A stretch of DNA of 64,000 bases, from contig JAPTYO010000002.1 in assembly GCA_036873135.1 (NCBI GenBank), positions 44,817,452 to 44,881,451 on the forward strand. Reading direction: 5' to 3'. Shown piece after piece: positions 55,790 through 64,000 of this stretch. The notes under the pieces are model-generated. The model did not search any database, was not told the DNA's origin, and was given only the letters and a program-made list of their open reading frames with translations. Each line of letters opens with the position of its first letter. Position 1 is the stretch's first letter. This stretch comes from Clarkia xantiana subsp. parviflora. Taxonomy: Eukaryota; Streptophyta; Magnoliopsida; Myrtales; Onagraceae. A program made the position numbers and the translations under genes.

Positions 55790-55860
55790 TCATCAAAACC
55801 ATATCATTTGAAGTCAAGATTATGCTCAAATCATTAATCTTTCAATGTAAATATGTATAG

Positions 55861-56173
55861 TCCGAGATCAGTTGGACTTGTTGACTACGACGATGATGAA
55901 GAATTCAAGACGACTCCAAAGAACCAACCAGAAGTTATAGACAATGATGAGAAAACAACAGAGTGTATTGAGTTTAAGAGAAAGCTGTCTTCCATGGACG
56001 ATGACCAAGAACTAGTCAAGAGGCAAAGACTATGCAATAGCCCTAAATCAAAAGACTTTTGTGCAGCCTTGTGCTCAACCCTTGGTAAAATTCCAGAAAA
56101 CGCTACTAAGACCACCGCTACTACTTCAGATGAAAATCATCAAGCGAATTCAGATGGAGAAAACCGTATATGA
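55861..56173 (+). pseudogene. PP4R3: PP4R3 terminal exon
   Basis: An acceptor (tatgtatag) precedes an open frame with the C-terminal signature of plant PP4R3: GLVDYDDDEEFKTTPKNQPE, FKRKLSSMDDDQELVKRQRL, and SKDFCAALCSTLGKIPENA, stop at 56171-56173. The acidic DYDDDE stretch followed by a basic KRQRL run is typical of the family end. It is on the same strand as the 5' exons at 18622-23150, so both are parts of one gene copy. Exons for roughly the middle half of the protein are not between them. Confidence 0.88.
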
Positions 56174-56935
56174 GGAGACGAAATTCAATTGGCGACATCT
56201 AATTCAACAGCAGAGATGTACCCTTTGCCCAAAGAGCAAGCTTCAAACGGAAAATATGATGGTGTCATTGCTAAGAAGTAATTGTTACCTTTTTGATGAT
56301 GATGATTGAGGATGGATGAGCTTAGGTTAGTTGTAGAAATGGAGGCAGTCTCTCAGTCACCCACATTTTGTTCTCTGATTTTGGGGATGTTCAGTTGTTC
56401 AAGGCACACCCTACTATTATATATAATAGTGTACATCATATATTTTTGCTACATCTAGAGTGTTGGTGTAAAATCTGTAAATTAAAGAGGTTTAGAGAAT
56501 GGATGGATGCTTTCTGGGAATTATTTTGCTTCAACTTCTTTTTGTAATGGATGGATGTTGTGGAACTTCTAAAGAATAAAAACTTTTTTTTTTTTTTTTT
56601 GCAAAGATGGGCAATACTGGGGCTGAGCTTGGGCCGGTCGTTCCCGTCAGACTGGAATTTCGAGCTTACTATCTCATCATGGATGAAACCAAGGAAAGAA
56701 AAAAGAAATCCAAATGTGGGAATTTGTAGAGCAAGTGTGATTGGTGGAGGTCTCGCAGCGGGGATGGCAGAACGTTGCTGAAGCAGATGAGATTTACGAC
56801 TTCATAAAGTAGTATTGGCGGATGTAACAAACACAATTAAGTGTTCCGCCTTTTCTTCTTCTTTATTTATTTATTTTAGTAGTAGCTATCTTAATCTAGA
56901 ATACTTACCAGCTCGTGCGTGTAGTCAGTGTTTCT
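56174..56935 (+). other. 3' flank of PP4R3
   Basis: Probable 3' untranslated region (AT-rich, polyadenylation-like aataaaaac near 56575, poly-T run at 56582-56600). No further gene seen. Confidence 0.45.
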
Positions 56936-57345
56936 ATAACGATACGATAACATGATTCATCCAGACTTTGAGTATAATACAAGCACACATAATACAATAT
57001 AAGGTCACGATCACCCCGACTCTAACGATGATAAAAGAATATAACTTTATTACAAAATAATTAAATTAAATGATATAATATTATTTAAAAGAATCCTTCA
57101 ATTTAGAGGCTCAAGAGACCATAAATAAAAACATCTACGATAAATCTCCGGTTTCTTGAGCATCTAAATTAAAATATGCAAGTGTTTTAAAAAAAACAAA
57201 ACATTATATTACATCACTTTATTTAATTGTTTTGTAATAAAGTTTTATTCTTTTATCATCCATGGAGTCAATCTATGGAGTCAGAGCGATCATTCCCTTT
57301 TATTATACTCGGACTCGGGTCAATCATGCAATTGTATTATCTCGA
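56936..57345. repeat. Foldback (long inverted repeat), possible MITE
   Basis: Arms gatgataaaagaatataac (57027 onward) and the complement ending at 57260 pair over about 55 bases. The pairing extends outward in weaker form to catgattcatccagact...gagtataata (56951) and its complement near 57301-57326. No target duplication was identified. Confidence 0.6.
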
Positions 57346-57434
57346 AGTCGGCTTGATTATACCCTATATCATTATGGTAATACTGCGCGTACGTGTAGCG
57401 CGGTTTGGCATATAGTATAAGCATTACTAAGATC

Positions 57435-58139
57435 TGATGGGTTTCGCTGTAGCCGTGAAGCCCTTTAACGACGAGTAAATGGTGAATAGGCCCAATGGGC
57501 CCTAAAAGAGGTCAAGAAGACCAATGCGAAGGGTCCCGATGAGAGGAGTCCCGATGGTGAAGGGTCCCGACAAGGTCGGTCCCGATATGCGAGCTGAACG
57601 CTCCCGATGGTATGCCTTTAAGTAGGCCCAGATGTTGAATCCCTAAGAACGATTGGTCCTGTCACGATGACGAGGGGCCCCGAGCGGTGACCAAATGAGA
57701 TAACTCTGGAGTCCCCGATATTGATCGGGACTTGCTATCAGAGGTTGAGGCCGAGATACGCGGCACGTGTCCGAGATAAGCGGGATCGTGGCCGAGATAG
57801 GCGAGGATTGTGGCCGAGGATCGTGGCCGAGATAGGCGGGATCGAGGCCGAGATAGGCGGGATTGTGGCCGAGATAAGCGGGATTGTGGCCAATTGCCCC
57901 AACGATTCATCAGGTAACCGGGGTAACTCCTCTCCTATAAAAAGGCAGAGGTTACCTCGGATCAGATACGTTTTTGATACTGAGACTCTTGCTTGCCAGT
58001 TTCATTGAGATACTCATTTAAGCATCATAGAGGGATTCTGGGTCACCGCCCGGTCTATTCCCCTCTTGCAGGATTACGTGGAGCGAAGGAGTTCGGATCG
58101 CCGTCAAGACCGTACCGGAGTTCCAACCGTGATCCAACA
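57435..58139 (+). repeat. 5' LTR of element E2 (705 bp)
   Basis: TGATGGGTTTCGCTG to CGTGATCCAACA, followed by t and the PBS. It contains six or more gccgagata(c/a/g)gcggg units (57748-57895) and a TATA box cctataaaaagg (57933-57944). Closest relative is the LTR of element D. Confidence 0.9.
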
Positions 58140-58140
58140 T

Positions 58141-58156
58141 TGGCGTCGTCTGTGGG
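58141..58156 (+). promoter_or_regulatory. Primer binding site, element E2
   Basis: TGGCGTCGTCTGTGGG, differing from that of element E by one C-to-T change. Confidence 0.85.
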
Positions 58157-58176
58157 AAACGTAACGAAAAGCGAAG

Positions 58177-59609
58177 ATGACTTCTACTCGTTCAATGGCG
58201 GCTGGCAAGCAGAGAAGGCAAGGACGATCTGGTGGTTCCCATTACCCTGCCGGAACTCTGAATTCAGAACCACCAGAGCGTGACCAAAATCCCCCTGCTG
58301 AGGTTTCCCGAACAGGGGGGCACAATGAAGTTCCTGAGGATACTGCTCAACATCATGAGAATAGGGAGGAGAATGTCCCTCCAAACGCGGACCTGGCGAA
58401 GGCTGTGGCGGATGCCATGCCGATGTTCTTGGAGGCCATGGAGGCTCTCCTAGAGCGGAGAGAGGCCGCCAAAAGGCAGGAGGAGGTGCCTCCACCGAGG
58501 GAAGTTTAGAATGCACAGGAGGCCCAACCCAGAAACCAAGACAAGGGCAAGGAGCCTGCCCAGTCGGAGAGATTTGTGATCGATGGGCCTGGACCGGTGC
58601 AGCATAGGACCATTCCCCTTAATGGTCCCATCACCCCCGACCAGGTGGTGAAGATCGTGAACATTTGCATGGGGGACCAGAAGCAGATGATGTCGGAACT
58701 GAGGGATCGGTCCACCCATCCCTTTGTTACCCGATTGATAGACACCCTCGCCCCGCCAGGGCTGGGTATCCCCACGATTAAGGAATATGATGGCGAGGGA
58801 GATCCAGTTCGTCATGTCCAGAAGCACCTCATGGCTTGTCTAGGCAGAGCCCCGAATGACGATATTGTGTGTGTGTTATTCCCAGGTACACTTGGTGAGA
58901 GGGCCCTGACGTGGTTCTTCAGCCTGCCCCCAGGGTGCATCTCTAGCTGGGCTGATATGCACGACCGTTTTATTCAGCAGTACCAGGGTCGTCGACGCCT
59001 CTTGAAAAGCGTGAGATCTCGGGCCCAGGTGGTGCAGAGGCCCGACGAATCGTTGGCGCATTATTACCAGCGATACACTGCTAGTGTGGCTGAGATTGAT
59101 GAGGAGATATCGGAGGGAGAGACTATCCGCACCTTCCTTCGGAACCTCACAGCACCATATGGTTCCGACTTGATGCACAGCGTGGCCGAGAAGGCTGTGT
59201 GGAACATGGAGGCACTGCAGAAGAGAGTGAAGCAGCAAATCGACGTGCAAGAGTCGAAAATAGCTGCCGGAGAGCTTGATTGTCCGAAGTCAAATAAGGG
59301 GAAGCAGTCGTTTAAACCATTGGATGACCATAAGCGGAAGGATAAATCCGAGGGCAGTCATAGTCGAGGTCGCTCTGATCGTAGGGAGGACAGATGTCCC
59401 CCGAGGAAGGACAAGCGGGAGGAATATCACATTCCTCTCAACAGTTCCATGGCGGAGGTGTTAATGGTGATGGATCGACATGGTATCTCTAGGTACCCCG
59501 CGAAGAAGGAAGGAGAATTTTTGGGATCCCGCACCGATCGTTACTGTCGGTTCCACCGCGCCAGCGGTCACGACACTAACCATTGTCGGGAGTTGAAGAA
59601 GGAAATCGA
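58177..59609 (+). pseudogene. gag of element E2, first part
   Basis: ATG at 58177 (MTSTRSMAAGKQ). An in-frame TAG at 58507, where a Gln codon is likely, ends the N-terminal part. The rest is open and includes the capsid (GEGDPVRHVQKHL, FFSLPPGCISSWADMHDRFI, HYYQRYTASVAEIDEEISEG) and the zinc-knuckle-like YCRFHRASGHDTNHC. It is interrupted at 59609 inside ELKKEID by the inserted element and continues at 62177. Confidence 0.88.
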
Positions 59610-59631
59610 TAGGTACTCATACTTGTATAGA

Positions 59632-59833
59632 TGTACATACTTGTACATACATTGATAGGTACTCATACTTGTATAGATACATGGTACCTTAGGTTGACTA
59701 GTATAGTTGACTAGTTAGTTAGGATTGATCTCCTATATATACTGGCATCCTAACATGTAAATACTTGGTTGATTCATTATACATACTTGATTATTATACA
59801 TATGATTCAACCCCCTCTCTACACTATCTAATA
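59632..59833 (+). repeat. 5' LTR of the inserted copia-type element
   Basis: tgtacatacttgtacatac...ctctacactatctaata, 202 bp, with tcctatatata as probable TATA box (59731-59741). Confidence 0.88.
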
Positions 59834-59845
59834 TGGTATCAGAGC
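59834..59845 (+). promoter_or_regulatory. Copia-type primer binding site
   Basis: tggtatcagagc, the standard initiator-Met site, directly after the LTR. Confidence 0.9.
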
Positions 59846-61974
59846 CATGGTATTTCCAGGTTCGATTCATCATTTTTCGAGAGGATTTTTGCATCGATTT
59901 GAGCTTGGATCTTGAGGATTTCAGCTTCGATTCATTGGATTACTTGAATATCATTCAGTTGCTGATGTATTTCGTGAATTTGCTGCTCAATAATTGCTGT
60001 TTGGATTGAGGATTTCAGCGTTATTGGATCAGCAGTTCAGCATTTCGGTTTCAGCATTTCAGTTTGCTGCATGTACTGTTTCATCGATTTGGAGTTTGTT
60101 CATCGATTCTTGATCGATCCTGTGATTTGGATTCGATCTGGTGTTGTACCACGAGTCTAAGATCGATTGCTGCTGCTGGATTGATCGATTCTTTGCTCTG
60201 GAATTTGGATTACTGCTGCTGCAATTTAGTTTTCAGCTGCTGGTTTTCAGCTTGAGTAGAATGTTTGATGAAATCTGAGATTGATTCCTTTGATTCGCTT
60301 CTTCGTGCTTGTTGTTCACGTGGAATTAAACCAATTTCGATCATTTCTGTGGTAGTGCGATTGTCATATTCGTTGCGGTTTTACGCGGATTTGGATTATT
60401 GCAGCTGCGTTTCTGCAATTTCTGGTCAAGTTTCTGCTGGTTTTGGCTGGACTTCAATTCTTCAATTTGAGGTATCATTTCGAGATTTCTGCATTTCATA
60501 TGCTATCTGAGCATCATTGCGAAGCTTTTGTGAAGATCCGAGCATCATTAACGCTTCTTGGAGGTAATTGCAATTTGATTTTCGTTTTCGCGTCTATTTT
60601 GCTGCTGGATGTTCGATCTTTGATTTCGAGCTTGTTTCTTGATCATTTGCTGCTATTCGAATTACATTGGATTCGCATTTGATGCTGCTATTGATTCCAA
60701 GCTGCAAATTTTTTATTGCTACTGCGAATTGGATCAATTTGGAACGTTCTTGGAGCTGCATGCTGAGTTCTTGGTGCTGTAGTATTTTGACTGCATTTTC
60801 TTCAAATTCAACTTGGATAATCGATTATTTGCTGCGTTATGGATTGGTTTTGATGCGCCGTATGGTTCCTGCTGGATTCGAGGCTCCAATATGTCGATTC
60901 AAGTTATAGGATTGTCTTGATTTGGCATGATGCCATCCTGTAATCTGGATTTCAGCTATCTCTTGATCGAAGGAGTTCTTTGGATCGATTCGTCAGGATT
61001 AAGTGCGCGATTGAGGCAGCAATTGGTTATAGGTTGAATTGTTGATTGTTTGCAGCGATTTTGAATGGATTTCTGCGGTTCTATGAAGAACACCTGGGAA
61101 TTATGGTTGAAGATTTGAAGATCTTCAAGTCTGCCCAGGTTTATATAATCTGGAAATTGCTGCGTCTCGCTGGGATTGAACCTGCGACCTGTTGGCTTCT
61201 GTAATTCGTGAAAAATTTGCGTCTGCGTGGCTTCGAACCCGCGACCTCTGAGCCTTGTAGCGTCGTGCACCCTCCGTGCACCGGGATTTCGACTTGGAGT
61301 TGGCTCGTCTTGTGCACCCCGGTGCTCCCGCATGTGCTCTGCACGTGCCTAGGCTATTTTGGCCGAATTTTGGACGAATTTGGGGCTATTTTGAAATATT
61401 TTGTGAAGTTTGGGGCTTCTTTGCAAGCTTTTGGAGATTTGAGGCTGTTTTAGGCAGTTTTCAAATTTGGGATGCTCTTTTGAAGACTTTGGGGCTGTTT
61501 TGGAGCAGTTTTCGAAGTTTGGAGCATTTTTGCTGGATTTGTGAAGTTTTGGGCTATTTTGAGGATAGTTCTGAAGATTGGGGCTGTTTTGAGGACAGTT
61601 CTCAAGTTTGGGGCCGTATCCCGAAAATTGGATTTTTGAGCGGCCGTTTTGTGAAGTTCTTTGGAGCTGTTTTGATGACAGTTCTCAAGTTTGGGGCCAT
61701 ATCCCGAAATTCGATTTTCGAGGGGCCGTATCCCAAAATTGAATTTTCGAGGGGCCGTATCCCGTAATTGGATTTTCGAGGGGCCGTTTTGTGAAGTCCA
61801 AGTTTAAATGTACCTTGGCATTTTGGAAGTCCGGGTTTAAATGTACCTTGGCAATTTGAAGACCGGGTTTTGATTGGACCTTGGCATTTCATTCATCATC
61901 AAAGTTTTCTCTCAAATTTTCCTTTTATTTCTTTTATAAAAAGAAAGAAGAAGGAAAATATGGGGGAATATAAA
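59846..61974 (+). other. Interior of the inserted copia-type element
   Basis: No pol motif. The first half is rich in gctgctg, tcgattcat and ttcagc words. At 61171-61246 there are two tRNA T-arm-like stretches on the minus strand. The second half repeats ttttgaagtttggggc and aggggccgtatcccgaaattg (61610-61790), then gtttaaatgtaccttggca. It ends with a purine-rich tract (atgggggaatataaa, 61960-61974). Confidence 0.6.
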
Positions 61975-62176
61975 TGTACATACTTGTACATACATTGATA
62001 GGTACTCATACTTGTATAGATACATGGTACCTTAGGTTGACTAGTATAGTTGACTAGTTAGTTAGGATTGATCTCCTATATATAGTGGCATCCTAACATG
62101 TAAATACTTGGTTGATTCATTATACATACTTGATTATTATACATATGATTCAACCCCCTCTCTACACTATCTAATA
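61975..62176 (+). repeat. 3' LTR of the inserted copia-type element
   Basis: 202 bp, same ends as the 5' copy; the following base begins the duplicated gag block. Near-identity of the LTRs means a young insertion. Confidence 0.88.
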
Positions 62177-63123
62177 GGTTCCACCGCGCCAGCGGTCACG
62201 ACACTAACCATTGTCGGGAGTTGAAGAAGGAAATCGAAAAGCTAATCCAGAAGGGGAAGCTTAAGGAGTTTGTGGTGGAGAGGCCGTGTCGATCCCGCTC
62301 CCGATCTCGATCGCGGTCCCGTTCCCAATCCCGCGATCGGTCCCCAAAGACGAAGAAGTCGGAGCCAGAGTCTTCTGGTGCCTGTAAGGAGAAGCGGGGC
62401 ACCATTAACGTGATTCATGGAGGATTGGCGGCAGGAGGTGATACTTCAGCCTCTCGGGAGGTCTATGCCTCTAGAATTTCCACTGCTGTGGTGCTGGGCA
62501 AGAGGTCCCGATCTTGGACTGCGAAGGAAGAGATGGTGATTTCCTTTTCAGCGGAGGACCTGGTAGGTGTGGAGACTCCACATGATGATGCCTTGGTCGT
62601 GACCTTGGATGTGGACGGATACGAGATGAAGCGAATTTTGATCGACGGAGGGAGCTCCTCCGATATTCTGTTTATGGACGCGCTGGAGGCCATGGGGAAA
62701 ACGAAGAATGATCTGAAGCAGGTGAACTTCCCGATGGTTGGGTTCTCAGGTTCTACCTCCTATCCGCTGGGAATGATCACCTTACCCGTGGAGTTTGGTA
62801 GCGGGTGGAAAGCTGAGAGGAGGAATGTGGAGTTCGTAGTGGTTGAATCCGCAGGGACTTATAACGCGATTATCGGGAGAACTACCATCAACCCACTGAT
62901 GGCAGTTGCCTCGACTGTTCACCAGAAGATGAAGTTCCTGACCGACCACGGAGTCGGAGAGGTCAAGGGCGACCAAGTGGCTTTCAGGAAGTGCTATGTT
63001 AATGCTACCCGACGGAAAAGACGGGAAGCTATGACTATCCTCCAGACCGATACTGATCCCAGGGAAGAGTTTGGGCATCCCGCCCCTATGGAGGACTTGA
63101 AGGAGGTCGAGGTTGACGGACCT
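62177..63123 (+). pseudogene. gag end and protease of element E2
   Basis: Continues ELKKEIEKLIQKGKLKEF, RS-rich stretch (RSRSRSRSRSQSRDRS), INVIHGG linker, then protease with ILIDGGSSSDIL and NAIIGRTT and the PR-RT linker RKCYVNATRRKRREA. All one frame with gag, ending in TAG at 63124 (Gln codon in element E). Confidence 0.88.
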
Positions 63124-63126
63124 TAG

Positions 63127-64000
63127 AGGAAGGTGAAACTCGGGTCCTCCCTGTCTGACGAGAGGGCCCGAGAATTGATCGAGCTGCTAAAAGAGTTCAA
63201 GGAGCTGTTTGCCTGGTCCCCGATCGACATGCCAGGAATCAGCCCCGATGTGATCAAGCCTATCGCGCAGAAAAGGCGTCTGATGGGCGCAGACAAGAGG
63301 ATGGCGATCCAGCAGGAGGTGGGCAGGTTGCTCGATGCTGGATTTATCAAGGAGCTCCGATTCCAGACTTGGGTCGCCAACCCGGTTCTGGTGAAGAAGA
63401 GCAATGGGAAATGGCGGATGTGTGTTGATTTCCGCGACTTGAATAAGGCTTGCCCGAAGGATTGTTACCCGCTTCCAAGAATCGACCAGTTGGTGGATGC
63501 TACGTCGGGACATGAATTACTGAGCTTCATGGATGCTTACTCGGGTTATAATCAGATCAAGATGGCTAAGGAGGATGCCCCCCCACACTGCCTTTTATGC
63601 TGATAGTGACATCTATCACTACGATGTCATGCCCTTTGGATTGATCAATGCCGGGGCAACTTATCAAAGGATGGTGAACAAGCTGTTCGGGGATATGCTG
63701 GGGAAGACCATCGAGGCTTACGTGGACGATATGCTGGTAAAGTCCCGACAGGCTGAGGATCATGTTCACAACTTAGCCACAGCTTTTGAGCAGATGAGGC
63801 TTCATCAAGTTCGCTTGAACCCGACCAAATGTGCTTTCGGAGTGCACTCGGGGAAGTTTTTGGGCTTTATGGTAAGCCAAAGGGGAATTGAAGTGAACCC
63901 CGAGAAGCTGAGGGCAATCGAGGAGATGCAGTCTCCGACAAATCACCGGGAGGTGCAAGTACTGAATGGCCGACTCGCTGCAATGAATCGCTTCCTGTCC
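63127..64000 (+). pseudogene. Reverse transcriptase of element E2, N-terminal half
   Basis: Opens KVKLGSSLSDERARELIELL. Compared with element E, about 10 codons are missing near 63256 (ISPDVI then KPIAQK). RT blocks WRMCVDFRDLNK and FMDAYSGYNQIKMA follow. A seventh C at 63578-63584 (six in element E) shifts the frame; the other frame continues with MPFGLINAGATYQRMV, YVDDMLVKS and FLGFMVSQRGIEVNPEKLR to the window edge. Confidence 0.88.

Larger units (their letters stand above)
59610..62176 (+). mobile_element. Non-autonomous copia-type LTR element (LARD/TRIM-like) inside E2 gag
   Basis: Two 202-bp LTRs (59632-59833 and 61975-62176) differing at one seen position (tatatactgg/tatatagtgg). The PBS tggtatcagagc (59834-59845) is complementary to initiator tRNA-Met, and there is a PPT before the 3' LTR. 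The 2.1-kb interior encodes no recognisable protein. A 61-bp block of gag is present on both sides (59549-59609 and 62177-62237). The 22 bases 59610-59631 repeat an inner part of the LTR. Confidence 0.85.
57435..64000 (+). mobile_element. Element E2: gypsy (Tat-like) retrotransposon, 3' end outside window
   Basis: 5' LTR, PBS, gag, protease and the start of RT on the plus strand; same family as E, about 80-90 percent alike by eye. Broken by a stop in gag (58507), a 2.5-kb inserted LTR element (59610-62176), a stop between PR and RT (63124), a small deletion near 63256, and an extra C near 63578-63584. Non-functional. Confidence 0.92.

Noticed and set aside
61171..61246. tRNA genes
   Set aside because: Only T-arm-like stretches; no acceptor stem, anticodon arm or A box could be drawn.

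Overview
This window is a repeat-dense piece of a flowering-plant nuclear genome. Evidence: one intron-rich plant gene remnant with GT-AG introns, and many plant LTR retrotransposons, MITEs and a Helitron end. No rRNA, tRNA or CRISPR feature was found. The species cannot be named from the sequence.

The only host gene recognised is a copy of serine/threonine-protein phosphatase 4 regulatory subunit 3 (PP4R3, SMEK/PSY2 family). Fourteen 5' exons lie at 18622-23150 and the terminal exon at 55861-56173, both on the + strand. The middle exons are absent, about 32.7 kb of nested transposons sit between the two parts, and exons 3 and 14 carry nonsense or frameshift lesions, so this copy is a pseudogene.

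Most of the rest is Ty3/gypsy elements that look like the Tat lineage (PBS core TGGCGCCGTC; gag-PR-RT-RNase H-second RNase H-integrase). They also carry an additional spliced ORF ('aORF') antisense to gag-pol, near the 3' LTR. Layout: element A (1-6922, minus; pol without gag) is nested in element B (6923-13683, minus; gag and aORF without pol). Fragments of element F (to 16628) follow, then an AT-rich intergenic stretch with a Helitron end and the 5' half of PP4R3. Inside PP4R3 lies an old minus-strand copia element (24082-39960), hit by several about 0.8-kb MITEs with 9-bp target duplications. One MITE (26554-38965) received element C (26838-38429), which has no RT or integrase but encodes gag-PR followed by a second gag-like domain. 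Next are a piece of element D (40369-44712, minus) and element E (44713-55789, plus), which has an intact 1317-codon PR-to-integrase frame. After the last PP4R3 exon comes a foldback repeat and element E2 (57435 to the window end, plus). E2 is interrupted in gag by a 2.5-kb non-autonomous copia-type LTR element flanked by a 61-bp duplication.

A recurring design is visible. In each gypsy family the sense gene and the antisense aORF converge, and the gap between their 3' ends is filled with family-specific tandem repeats. The most unusual coding feature is the gag-PR-gag2 frame of element C.
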